Source: Rhodocollybia butyracea
Taxonomy: Eukaryota; Basidiomycota; Agaricomycetes; Agaricales; Omphalotaceae
Length of the DNA: 39,567 bases
Assembly: GCA_015501585.1 (NCBI GenBank)
Contig: JADNRY010000545.1
Location: forward strand, 1-39,567
Reading direction: 5' to 3'
Under the pieces are notes generated by a model. It was not told the origin of the DNA, did not search any database, and saw nothing but the letters and a program-made list of their open reading frames with translations. Position 1 is the stretch's first letter. Each line of letters starts with the position of its first letter. Shown piece after piece: positions 1 through 10,382 of this stretch. The position numbers were made by a program, and so were the translations under genes.

Positions 1-91
1 CAATTTCTAACACAAACAAGCTAATACACGTGATCATAGTGACGCTTTTCGACTCCGTCCACTGGCAACGACAAGCCCAGAAGAAATCAAA

Positions 92-787
92 ATGTCTATT
101 GTAACCATAAGAGTAAGTCGGCTGTACTCAAGCTACGCGTAGCTCTTCTTACTATTCACAGAACGTCGAATTTCTCAACAATCCCGCGCGTTTTACAGAC
201 CCGTATCGATTTCGCGTCACATTCGAATGTTTATCCCCTTTACCAGAGGTATTCTTGTCTCCTCCCCTGATATGCTCCACCTAACTCTCTCTAGATCTTG
301 AATGGAAATTGATTATGTTTCCTGCCCCGAGAATGCTGCGCTCGACCAAGAAATCGACTCGTGTCTAGTCGGTCCCGTTCCTCCCGGTGTAAATTCATTC
401 GAATTCCAGTCTCCTGCGCCGGATCCCAAGCTTATCCGGAACAAGACCTTCTTGAGTGCAGCACTAATATTAACCGGAAGTTACGCGGAGCAAGAGTTTG
501 TTAGGGTCGGGTATTATCAAAACACGGAATATGAAGGTGGAGAGGAGGAAAAAGACAGCGATGGAGGGAAAGAAAGTAGTTGTGGACAAGCTCGTGAGAG
601 ACATTTCTAAGAAGCCCAGAGTGACGAGGTTCCAGATCAAGTGCAAGTTTCTTTTTTCTCGCCCTCACCATTGACTCTTAATTCCATCGCATATAGGGAC
701 GTCGGTATCCCTCAACTAAGCGGTGGATCTGAAGCAGCGACCTCTGCCGATGTTCCTTCTGCCGACTCCTACGGCGATGATGAATAG
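92..787 (+). CDS. ASF1: histone chaperone ASF1, reading frame interrupted
   Basis: ASF1 binds the H3-H4 dimer in the nucleus and hands it to assembly factors. Exon 1 (92-112) gives MSIVTIR and exon 2 (162-248) gives [20 protein letters not shown] and onward, the conserved ASF1 N-terminus. Exon 3 from about 295 holds the DLEWKL block, [23 protein letters not shown] and [11 protein letters not shown] last exon from about 697 encodes an acidic Asp/Ser-rich tail ending in TAG at 785-787. These blocks lie in three different frames of exon 3. One base appears missing at the exon 3 acceptor (294/295), one near 312, a short segment near 437-449 is out of frame, and there is a further shift between about 545 and 575. 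No frame reads the whole protein. Identity is secure; whether the gene is a pseudogene or suffers assembly indels is open. Confidence 0.85.
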
Positions 788-974
788 CGATGAAAATAAA
801 ATGGACATCGACGTCAAACCGAGTGGATCTATACCAATATCATAAAATCCATGACCGGATGTTGTCACGTCTCGTAGCTGCTCATCACGACGTGTGTATC
901 TTTCTTGAATGATTTGTTTTAATCAGCTCTTTGTATTTCTACCAAATATACACCTATACCCAAAGAAACTGGAC

Positions 975-1990
975 CTACACTTCCACACCCTCAAGCACAT
1001 CCCTGAATACCTCGAAATTACTACCACCCAATCGAACGCTTTCGCTAGAACTGTATACCGCGAAAATAATTCGTGTAAACCATCCCACGAACTCTTTCTC
1101 CAATATCACACCTCGTATCAGTTTTGCAACTGCTCTAGGAGGACAACCATAGGCACCACAACCCATTGCACCTATATGTGAGTCAATACCAATATTCGAT
1201 CTATAGTAAGTATACTCACCTAAAACTAAATACCTCTTGTCGTGAGTTCCGGCCATCCTCAATACGAGTCTCACCTTTTCCTTGAAGTCCTCCTTCACCG
1301 CCGCATTTTGAAAATCACTTCCATCCTGTGTAACTACAGGGTATCGGGGTGCAGCAACGGAGATGACTGAGAGGACTTTGCGTGAGGCAGGTGGGAGAAT
1401 GGGACAGACAGTGGATTCCGCATTGGTATTCTGGGATAAAGTTTCAGCCCTGATCAACGGCTCGCGGAAAACTACTACGCCCTCAGAGAATATTCCAGCA
1501 GCACTACCAGGTCCAGTATTAGGCCAAGGATAGTTCTGAAAAATGCTAGGTTGTGAAAGAGTGTGGAAGAGTGTGGATGAATAACAGAGACATTCTTCCT
1601 GGGCACAGCTTCCACTTTCCCAGCCACCACCCGGGTATTCATCACTAGCTAAATTCAACACCGCCGTTTTTCCTACTGATTCCTTTCCTTCAACATCCAT
1701 CATCTCTCGAGCAACAACAAATGTGTCTCCGTTGATGACTTTGAGTATAGCTTTTGAGACTCCAAGCAATGATCCTCTTGATCCAGACGAGGTAGTTGTG
1801 AATTAAAGAATGTTGCAGATGAGGAAGCACCTTCGGAAGCATGCTCCGCTATAATTGACACAAAGAGCCGCTTGTTTTCTTGTCTCAAGGACATGAGGAG
1901 CTGCTGAGGGCTGAATTCCAGAAAGCTCAACAGTGGATGAAGGTCTGTCATAATGCAAGCGCAGGCGTCAATCTTAGCGCGCCGCTTCAT
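975..1990 (-). CDS. microbial-type poly(ADP-ribose) glycohydrolase (TIGR02452-like)
   Basis: The protein carries the PARG signature GGG-x7-QEE (PGGGWESGSCAQEE) preceded by AVLNLASDEY, and later the macrodomain-like block GAMGCGAYGCPP. This family removes ADP-ribose from proteins. An in-frame 48-nt intron (1219 down to 1172, GTGAGT...ATATAG) splits the sequence so that VLG joins AMGCGA; left unspliced it would add a spurious insert. The chosen start, ATG at 1990, opens MKRRAKI. The N-terminal part (about residues 1-70) and the catalytic part (from about 1780 downwards) are in different frames and overlap. One extra base near 1779-1784, where a GATC precedes AAG, would join them and give LDPRGSLLG. 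This is therefore either a real frameshift or a base lost in a CC pair. The 3' end converges on the ASF1 gene with about 190 bp between. Confidence 0.8.
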
Positions 1991-2155
1991 GTTTGCCGAC
2001 CAATGGCTGAAACACAAAAGTGTGTGCGAAGTCCGGGCTTTTGCGAAGGAGTTGTCGTAAATGGAGAGTATTCTGTCAACTACAAAATGAGCCTAAGCTC
2101 AATCTCGGAGTAAGTACTCGACATTGGCGGGTAGACTCAGGCTGCCTCAACAATA

Positions 2156-2370
2156 CAGTGCTTTGCATAATGTTTTGAAGTTTAGATTGATTGACATATT
2201 GATTGGCGCCTTATACATAGCTGTATGCGGCATTGCGGCTGAGGACAAAAAGCAGAAAGATCCAAGTCGGCATAGGTCGGCACTCAAAAGTATATAAAAA
2301 ACTGTCAATCAAATCTGTCAATCAGCGTTGAAAAAAAACGCAAAACTTCAAAACATTATGCAAAGCACTG
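2156..2370. mobile_element. Tc1/mariner-type MITE
   Basis: A 215-bp element with perfect 28-bp terminal inverted repeats (2156-2183 and 2343-2370) starting CAGTGCTTTGC. It is flanked on both sides by the dinucleotide TA (2154-2155 and 2371-2372), the expected target duplication of Tc1/mariner transposases. The CAGTG terminus is also usual for that superfamily. The interior has no coding capacity, so it would depend on a transposase supplied from elsewhere. The perfect TIRs suggest a recent insertion compared with the decayed retroelement to its right. Confidence 0.9.
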
Positions 2371-2372
2371 TA

Positions 2373-3160
2373 GGACATGTAAGTATTAGTACTAGTGATC
2401 CCCTTTGGGGCTCCTCTGACATAGCTTGCTGATGCAAAGGTTGCTTTCAATGGTCTTACAGTAGGAGTTACATTTTTACAGATGATTGTTTATATCTACA
2501 ACTTTTGAAAACAATTTCTGTTGTTCTCATTACAACTCGATTCGGTCGAAGGATTACCAAAGGATTACCCATGAACTGGCTAGTAAAGGAAAAAGCAAGT
2601 TCAACTTGATCTGTTGTGTCAGTGGAATGCCTTGCGATGTTCATGTTTCCGTCAAAACTAACAACAATGATGATAACCGAGGCAGGACTGTATGTATGAT
2701 TCATAGTAAACCTTTATGGTGAGATTGTATACATCATTGATGAAGTACAAGCATATGTTGATTCGGACGCCACTGTTTACACTGTTGTAGAAGTAAAGCT
2801 TAGAAATATGATTTTAGTTAAATGAGACATTCTCATGGTTGGAAGTGCGAAGGCAATGATAATGAGTGGTGACGAGACAGATTGGCAGCTTAATATTTTG
2901 CTCATACAGGTTTTATTATTGCAAGGAGTCAGTGTGAAAGACTCCCGCATATGGAAAGAATGCATTGGTGACTCTGAAACTTGAACTTGGAAGGGATTGT
3001 AGAATTAATGAGAAAGGTCACTTGTTTGGGGGGGTGTAGTAGATTTAATGAGAACTGTAACTGTGGGAAAATTTGCACGTGCGCTTGTTAATTCGACCTA
3101 GAGCTCCTGTTGAACATGGGAACAGAGGTAAATGGGAGTAGAAAGAACATAGCAAGATAA
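2373..3160. other. unassigned spacer left of the retroelement
   Basis: About 790 bp of AT-rich DNA between the MITE and the B2 repeat. Short open frames of 60-80 codons exist on both strands (about 2468-2722) but overlap each other and show no family motif, so I do not call them. Two similar short stretches near 2990-3010 and 3035-3060 (TTAATGAGAA following GTAGA) suggest a small old duplication. No gene is supported. Confidence 0.4.
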
Positions 3161-3344
3161 GCTAGTTGCCTAAATCATAGGCTTATAAGTAAAGATAAAT
3201 TATACAAAGTGTTATGACTGATAAGAGCTGGGGGTTTTGGCTGGGGCTCAGCCCCGCACTCCCGCTGGTGGACGTTCCATCCCAAACAGAGCCAGAGCTC
3301 CAAAAGAATGAAAGAATGGAACGGGCAGGAAAACAAACCCAAAA
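3161..3344 (-). repeat. B2 split direct repeat (3' end of Ngaro-type element)
   Basis: 184 bp, direct copy of 3638-3821. Sixteen mismatches, fifteen of them transitions; thirteen lie at sites reconstructable as ancestral CpG. It marks the 3' terminus of the element. Confidence 0.85.
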
Positions 3345-3482
3345 TGCAAAAAGAGGCCGATCTGGAACATCTTCTAGTGAAAGACACTAGTACAACACTA
3401 GTACTGATACTTGATATAAACAAACAGCTATAAGCATCAAAATTTTCAGTGAATGGAAGATTTTGATGTGTGGGTGGGTGGG

Positions 3483-3633
3483 AGCTTTTTAGAAGTAAAG
3501 TATTTCGGACAGCATTGGCGACGTAGAGAATCAGGTTGAGTTCAGCATAAGGCACTTAATGATGTGATAAGATGCCAATTCTCACATCTGCCTATCTTAT
3601 CCTCCAATAAGTGCCTTTAGCACTTATCTCAGA
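3483..3633 (-). repeat. A2 split direct repeat
   Basis: 151 bp, direct copy of 13017-13167 with 13 mismatches, all transitions at ten inferred CpG sites. It contains a perfect inverted repeat, ATAAGTGC (3607-3614), spacer CTTTA, GCACTTAT (3620-3627), a possible recombinase core site. Confidence 0.88.
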
Positions 3634-3637
3634 ATTA

Positions 3638-3821
3638 GCTAGTTGCCTAAATCATAGGCTTATAAGTAAAGATAAATTATATGAAGTGTTATGACCAATA
3701 AGAGCTGGGGGTTTTGGCTGGGGCTTGGCCCTGTGCTCCTGCCCATGGACATTCTGTCCCAAACAGAGCCAGAGCTCCAAAAGAATGAAAGAATGGAACG
3801 GGCAGGAAAACAAACCCAAAA
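3638..3821 (-). repeat. B1 split direct repeat
   Basis: 184 bp, lying directly after the recombinase gene and only four bases from A2. Direct copy of B2 at 3161-3344. Confidence 0.85.
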
Positions 3822-4528
3822 AGAGCAAAGGCATAATTAATGCAACAATTTCGAGGCCACACTATGATAGAAAGAAATAATGGTTTATTTCCATTTTCTA
3901 AAAGTAGTAACAGAATTTTACTAATTACTCAAAGTCTTCAATAATTATACCTGAAATACATGCATCGATAACTGAATCTGAAATTTTATGGGTTTTTCTG
4001 AAATCATCTAAAGTTGATTTTAGGTGAGAGATCTGGTCCAAGTCATAAGCCTTCAAAATGTGGGTTGGGAGGATTTCCTTGGAACATCTCCAGTAGATCA
4101 AGAATGCTAATGAAGTCCATCCACCAATAGCAGCAACGACCTCGGGAGATACACCAGCAATAAGTAGCTCCACCACGCCGCCAATACAGAAAGAATGTCC
4201 ATGTACATTCATAAGACCAGCACCTTTCCATATTGCACTGCAGAATTTGAGGAAGGTTGTCTTTGTCATATGCTGGGGGGTGCCGTTAGCATCTAGGAAG
4301 CCAAATAATGAGAAATCCTGGGGAACAGTGTTGTTGGCAGTGAGGTGTTTCTTCATTGCGCGGAAAGGGCAAAGTGCAATGAGTTCTCCAACTTGGGCAG
4401 TACCAGTAACTGAGGCACCAAGTTCTTTAGTTGTCTTGGTCCATGGGATATGGAAACTGACTGCATGAGGGGAGTTGTCCGGGTTAAGTTTGAATATGAT
4501 ACTGGTGTTTTGACTGACATGGTACCGG

Positions 4529-6796
4529 TATTAGGCCTAAAATCGGCCTAAGGCATGTAACTGTACATTTTGACATTTTGTACATGTTATACAATGCAAT
4601 AAGAGAGTTATACAGAGCCCGAGCGTGATAGCTGTTGCCGAGGCAAAGAACTTAACACTAATACTCAGCGAGCCATGAAGGTACGCCCACAAGCATAGCC
4701 TAGAGCCAAGCTAGCAAGGATACCTGGGCTGCCCGGAGATGTAACACTAGATCATCGATCTAGTTATACCCAAGAGTGTATACTCTCTAAACTACAGGAC
4801 ATCTCGAAGCGGGATAAGTACTAAGCCAACACATTACTCAAGGGAAGGAATTATGAGGGAAGGCATCCCTTGCACTAAGACCCCCAACGAGCTATGTTAA
4901 GATGTGGACTTTACAGTCCATAACAATGGACCAGAACAATCCCGAGGAAACCGTAGAGGTCTATTCATGGCACCAGTCGTAACCGTGAGGACGGTAGAAA
5001 CATGCTTAGCAGTCCTACGGAAAGCTATGCACCGGGATAGCCTTGGCAAATCAAAATGTTTGATCTTAGAAATCATACACGGGAGGTCTTATCCGTTAAA
5101 GCCAACTATCAGGAATCACTTGTACATACTCAACGCAGTTGCTCAAGACTATCATAAGTGGTGTCATTGGAAAGCCAGACAACAGGCCTTCTCGAGAGAA
5201 TGTTAATTACACTCAGGATGGACAGAACTATCCGAGAAATAGAATGAAACTCACCCAAGGGAAACCAGGTGGCGAGTGATCATGAAGCGTAAAGGTACTC
5301 CTGACCCCGGAGAATTGTGGAGTAATCGGAGAAACCTTGCTCAGATCAAAACACTTTAAAACTATGTTAATCCTCACGAAATCATATTTTACCTCTGTAT
5401 ATACCCAAGAATGGACTATTTCTTTATTGTGTGTACCATATAGGCTGGAGTTTCCTTTCTGAGCCAGATTCCTCTGTTCCACTCTCTTTCCATCTCTCTC
5501 CGTATCTGTTTCATCTATTTTTCATATTAAACTCCCTCTACTCAGTATATAAGCCAGACATATTTATTCAATAAGACAAGTTACTTGCCACCTCCCCTGT
5601 ATGAGATTGGTTGTGTTCCTTCACCTCAAAGTTTCTTGCCCTTGACTTGACTGCTAAGACCAGTGCTCTGTAGAACATCCCCTCGGGACTAGTAGCATGA
5701 CACCTCCTGACTTGGTTATCTTTAGAAAGTAATAAACTTCATGAAGTTACTTACCACCTCAGTGTTTGAGATTGGTTGTGGTTTCTTCACCTCAGAGGAT
5801 CTTTTCCTCAATTTATATGTTAGGAAGTGAGCTCCGTAGAACGTCCTCGGGACTAGTAGCGTGACACTTCTCTACTTGATTACAAGTCGGTTGTTAGTTT
5901 CTTCACCTAGTAAGTAGCTGGTCACCTCTCTACATGTTCCCGCGGAGAAGTGTTAGTTGCTTCACAAAGTTGTTAGCCAGTCTCGATGCTTTACCGCGGA
6001 GTGACTGATAGTTTCTTCAAGGAGTTTGATTTACTGTCATATTACTTGCTCGGCGGAATTTGACCTGTAATAGAATTTCACAAACTTCCTTTGGCCCACT
6101 TGAGAATCTGATCGAGTCTTAAGCATGTGAGTTCCCTCAAACTCCAGATCAACCTTAAATCTAGTTGCTTCCTTAGAGGGGACGGTTTCTAGTAAGGAAT
6201 TATTCAGCTCCAGAGTGAGGGTTCCTTAGTCGACTTCCCTGTGAGGTTAGGTGAGCCACTAAGATTGTGGTACAAGTTCCTAGTGATTAAGTTCACTCAC
6301 AATATTGTAGCTTGGCCCAGAGTTTGGTTGAGGACTTTACGGCGTCACAGCAGCTAGTGCCAGAGTTTGCCTAGGGTTGTTGACAAACCTCAAAGTTACT
6401 ATTCTAGCTAGTGCCAGAGTTTGCCTAGGAGAATCTTAGTTTCGTTGTATTGGTTTTGGTTTTGATTATTTGGTTTTGGACACATACACATTATTGGTTT
6501 TGGTTTGGTTATATTGATTCAGACATCCTGACGTTCCCTCATACATATGTACACCCAGCTAGGCTTCCCTCAACTCAGTTCTAAGAGTTGTCTAAGCTTA
6601 GTTACCCACGTTAGCGCTACAGTCTTGAACCTGGAGCAGTCACATGTGTACATCCAATATTACAAGACTTTCCCTCGGGGAATCTCTGACAACCTGCCCT
6701 CACTCCCTTACATATTGATAGTCTGGTTAGGTGCAGTAGTGTTTTTGTTAGGTTGTTTTATAGCACCTTTCACACACCTACACATAAATACCCAAA
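4529..6796. mobile_element. unclassified 2.27-kb insertion in the recombinase gene
   Basis: The recombinase coding sequence resumes exactly when this segment is removed: GFEPRY on one side, HVSQNT on the other. TACCGG occurs on both sides (4523-4528 and 6797-6802) and fits a 6-bp target duplication, or 4-5 bp with short inverted ends TATTAGG/CCAAATA. Neither end is TG...CA and I find no long terminal repeat, TIR or poly-A. The interior is rich in loose repeats. A unit with GATTGGTTGTG, TTCACCTC and GGGACTAGTAGC recurs at about 5580-5700 and 5745-5875. CTAGTGCCAGAGTTTGCCTAG occurs near 6350 and 6407. A TATA-like TATATAAG lies near 5545. One 100-codon open frame (4904-5206) has no recognisable motif. 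Probably a non-autonomous element whose class cannot be named. Confidence 0.7.
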
Positions 6797-7301
6797 TACC
6801 GGGGTTCAAAACCCATGAGGGAAGGGATGGTAAGCTCTCCTACATGAAGATAAGAATAAATGATTAATAAGATGCAAATAATAGATACTGAGTCTTTGGC
6901 AACCCCAGAAGGCATTACAAGCAACAACCCATATGGCACAGTGAAAAGGGATATTAAAGTCAAGTGCGAAAAAGAGCGCTATCATATGATTCAAAGTGAT
7001 AGGATTTCTAACCAGATGACGACAATGAGATCCAGCCTTACAGGCACCAGCGTGAGCATAGCAGATCTTCCTTGATTCTGAAGGCCAGGGAGCTCCATGG
7101 AGGTTGTGCCATGCGCGGAGCCTGGTTAACCATCCTTTAATGTTAACCACCTCTCCCATATGAAAGCCAATGAAACCAGCTATTAAGTCTTCACTTGCAG
7201 GCATTCGAAGTTCTTCAGGTATCATCAATTTATCACAGAATTGGGTGAAACAAAGGAGGCCAGCTGCATAAAACAACTTCAAACTGTCAGCAAGTGCTTT
7301 G

Positions 7302-8224
7302 TAGAGATGTCCACGAGTCCGGAGCGCAAGTACTTGTGGCCTAAAAGGCCTGACTTGTGACCCACGGCTGACTCGTGGGAAACGGGTCACTGACTCGCAA
7401 GTATTATCTGCAAGTTACTTGCAGGTCTCATAAGTACTTGTGGATCTGCACACTAATCAAGTTACAGCTATATTCACAAGTATTTACCATTATTTACTTG
7501 CATACAGTGATTGTACAGTGTATAATGTTGGATAATAAAATAGAACACAATATTACCACTCGGGATAATATATAGCACAACGGCAGAATAGAGTGAAAAG
7601 CACAATATATTCCGTTTGCCCCCTACAGCACTGAGAGAGGGGCAATCGGATGAGGTAGTGTATATCTAGCTACTGCTTAGATACTGGTAATGGGGGTGAT
7701 AGGAAATAAGTACATGTCAATAATGAGTGTGAGATAACTATGAGCTTGATCAATCATAACAATGATACTGATATCTTGTGATATCCAACATATAATGCTA
7801 TTAAGAACCTGTACTTTACTTGTTACACTAATTTCATACTATGGTATGAAGTAAAAATGTACTGACAGTTAGGCTTTGGATTGTAGACAGCCCACGGCGA
7901 TTGGGCGCTAAAATAAGCGCTCAGTCGCTGTGAGCTGTCTACAACCTCAAACATGTGTGGCAGTACTTGATAAGTACTATAATAAATATGATACTATTAA
8001 TTACTGTAAGTGTTGATCACCAACAACAAATATATGAGTTCATATTGCTTGCACAAGTCACACAAGTACTTGCAAGTCAACTGAAAATTGCAAATGTCTG
8101 ACTTGTGACCTGCGCCTGACCCGTGGGAAATGGATCCTGGGATCTGCGAGTCACATACTTGCGGGTTTTCCCACAGATCTTACCTGTGAGTACTTGTGAA
8201 GACTTGGACTTGTGGACATCTCTA
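7302..8224. mobile_element. non-autonomous hAT element (MITE)
   Basis: 923 bp bounded by TIRs beginning TAGAGATGTCCAC (18 of the first 19 bases match between ends). It is flanked by an exact 8-bp target duplication GTGCTTTG (7294-7301 and 8225-8232). An 8-bp duplication and a TAGAG-type terminus identify the hAT superfamily. The subterminal regions repeat AAGTACTTG and ACTTGTG many times, as expected for hAT transposase binding sites. No transposase is encoded. Excising it with one duplication copy restores the recombinase reading (MSKALADSLKLFYAAG). Confidence 0.93.
7881..7944. repeat. 64-bp foldback palindrome inside the hAT element
   Basis: Two 29-bp arms, starting TTGTAGACAGC and ending GCTGTCTACAA, separated by about 6 nt. 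The few arm mismatches are transitions. It could form a long hairpin or be the remnant of a still smaller foldback element. Confidence 0.75.
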
Positions 8225-8340
8225 GTGCTTTGCTCATCACCTTGTCTCCAAGCTCGAGAACTGCCAGTGCAGGGTGGTAGCAGCCTGGGAGCATTTAGCC
8301 AGGGCATATGGGGTTGTCCAAGCGTGGATCCAGTGTTTTT

Positions 8341-8410
8341 GCCTGGACATTAGGGCAGAGTGGGTTTGGTGTTTTGCCTGGACATTAGGGCAGAGTGGGT
8401 TTGGTGTAAT
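8341..8410. repeat. 35-bp tandem duplication
   Basis: Two copies of a 35-bp unit starting GCCTGGACATTAGGGCAG, nearly identical apart from the last bases. It lies in the 5' part of the recombinase gene. Because 35 is not a multiple of three it shifts the frame. Confidence 0.85.
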
Positions 8411-9929
8411 TGAATTGCCTTGCTTGTGCTTGTGAGAGGTCAGCAGGTATTTCTGTTGGATGTTAAATGTGTTTGGGGTGTATTGCTGTATGCTGGATGG
8501 TATGCTTGGGCTAAGAGGAGGATTCTCGGAATGTCATATAATAACAAGTCGTAAAGCAAGTGAGATTGATTCAGAAGCTTTGTTGATGGTGTGCAATGAG
8601 AATTTTCAGGCAGGGAGACTGGTGAATCATATAAAGAGTGAGAGGGAAATGCATTGATCTGTGGTCCTGGTGGTGGACAGGCGGGAAGGAAATCAAATGG
8701 CAAATCATATAAAGAATGCATTTGAGGAAGGGAGATGTGCAGAGAATCCCTCCTCACACTAGGACATCCTAGCATAGAAGAAGCAGTTGTACTAAGATGA
8801 GGAACAAAGTAAATAAATGATATGAAAATGAATAATCATCATACCTATGCATGAATTAGAATATCTTGAAGCTCATCAGGGAGTGTTATAGGTGTAACCA
8901 GCTTGAACTCCGGCCGACCCAAAATCCCGTGGGAGAGTGGGTCTGCTGGATTCTTTTCTGACTCAATGTAGACAAGCAAAGGCTCAATGGCCAGTGTGGC
9001 AAATATAGCAAAAGTGCGGCAAACCGCGGTATTGACCCATCTGTTTGGACTACATCCTTTAGTGAGGGCACCAATAGTGCCATTATTATCAGAACGCATG
9101 AGCAAAAAATAGATTTTTTAATCCCTTGGCTTCGAGGTATAGAGCAATAATTTCAATAGTGATAGTTTCAAGCCAGCAAATGTTGCGGCCTTCGATTTTC
9201 CAGTTTGGCTTCAGCTTGAAAGCTGACCAGTGGCCACGTATCCAGATCCCAATGCCCCAATCCGTAGATGCATCTGCAAATATACCAAAATTTGAGAGAG
9301 GGCCTCGAGGGTTGAGCTGTTGGAAATAGGTAGGACTCTTCAATGTATCCAACCACCACTTGAGCTCGCTGACAATCCCATTGGTGAGGTATTTACCTGA
9401 AGATACTTCACGGTTTCTAAAACCACTCAGAAAATTTGAGATTGCTGGGAGGTGGGAACTACTCTCTCTGTAGATGAACGTGATGTAACAAACTGTGCCA
9501 TGGATGGATTCTGCTGCAGTCAAGGGAGCCTTTGCATTCTGGTATTGAGATAAGAAAGTCATGATGCGGTGAATGTATTTGAGGTGCTTCTCATCTGGAA
9601 GACTAACTCTCCTGGATGATAAATCCCAACGGAGACTGATAAACATGAAAGCAAATACAAAGAACGGGTCCCCTTTCTTCTCAGGAGGGTGCCATGGGAT
9701 GCCTAGGTGTGCGATACAATCCAGTGCCTCTTCTTGAGAATATGTTAAGATCGTGCAAGACCAAAGGAATCCGATCGGTATCCGAAATGTATGTATTGAC
9801 GAAGTGGGTCTCAGACCAATATCGGAGATCGAAGAAGAAGTGGGACGTGTGGTATAGCTATTAGCTAGACCCTCGTCACGCCGAATAGTCCCAAGATGAA
9901 GTTCAGGAGACAAAGATAGATTCGGCCGA

Positions 9930-10382
9930 TGTAACGGCCGACGAGTAAGACAAGAGAAGGATAGACTAGGGCGGAACTTAGTCGGACAGAAGGTCTGGTT
10001 TATCCAAGTTGATATTTAAACTGAGGACTACTGTACAAGGTTGTACTACTTATATACTAAGAGTCCGGGGCTTCCAGATCGGTAGAAGACAATAGTCGGA
10101 AACGTATATGGAAGACCGAAGTAAGTAATACAATCATAAGACAATAATACTCAATAGATCGGAAAGGGAATATAATCGAAAGATAATAAGAACCAATTAG
10201 AAAGTAATCCGAAAGGTCCGATGGTGGTACGTCATTGGACGAAGATAACAGATAAGATAGGAAGATAACAAAAAGAGATAAGATGACGGAAATAGACGGG
10301 ATGGAATCGGAATGATGCTGGGATGATAGTAGAGGTGATCCGGTGATGATCCGAGGGATGCCGATGCGGCATGGTCGTAACA
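9930..10382 (-). mobile_element. LTR-like insertion (probable solo LTR) in the RT gene
   Basis: On the minus strand the segment runs TGTTACGACC ... GGCCGTTACA, with TG/CA ends and 10-bp imperfect inverted termini typical of Gypsy or Copia LTRs. It contains a TATA-like stretch near 10050 and is rich in CGGT/TCGG motifs. No perfect target duplication flanks it. A related 13-base string, ATTTC(A/G)GATACC, lies further out on both sides (about 9781-9793 and 10408-10420), so the actual inserted block may be up to about 620 bp. It separates the RT catalytic DDL block from the EEALDC block. Confidence 0.55.

Larger units (their letters stand above)
3925..8775 (-). pseudogene. tyrosine recombinase of the Ngaro-type element, disrupted
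   Basis: Pieces in order on the minus strand: a proline-rich N-terminus from ATG 8775 with three loose SLYD repeats; a SAM-like core-binding domain (8232-8225 joined to 7301-6806: LLCFTQFCDKLMIPEEL, RLRAWHNLHG); GELTIPSLMGFEPRY (to 6803); then HVSQNTSIIFKLNP, FHIPWTKTTKE (4522 down) and the catalytic C-terminus ending at 3925. The last part shows GHSFCIGG, PEVVAAIGGW and LIYWR, so the H, the W and the nucleophile Tyr are present. The HxxR arginine is Cys (codon TGT, 4198-4196), a change a CpG transition from CGT would produce. The gene is split by the hAT MITE (7302-8224) and the 2.27-kb insert (4529-6796). A frame change lies near 6820-6960, and a 35-bp tandem duplication (8341-8410) also breaks frame. 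Confidence 0.85.

Noticed and set aside
646..696. A third GC-AG intron in ASF1 (donor GCAAGT at 643)
   Set aside because: It would restore the conserved Trp only if one more base were added at the acceptor; a GT donor two bases earlier is in frame as the sequence stands. Too uncertain in a gene full of indels.
2468..2722. Overlapping 78-codon ORFs on both strands
   Set aside because: Mutually antisense, no motif, AT-rich spacer next to repeats.
3483..3633. A2 interpreted as a solo LTR
   Set aside because: It lacks TG/CA ends, and its position between B1 and B2 plus the distant A1 copy fits split direct repeats instead.
4904..5206. 100-codon plus-strand ORF in the 2.27-kb insert
   Set aside because: No recognisable domain and no supporting context; mentioned under the insert only.
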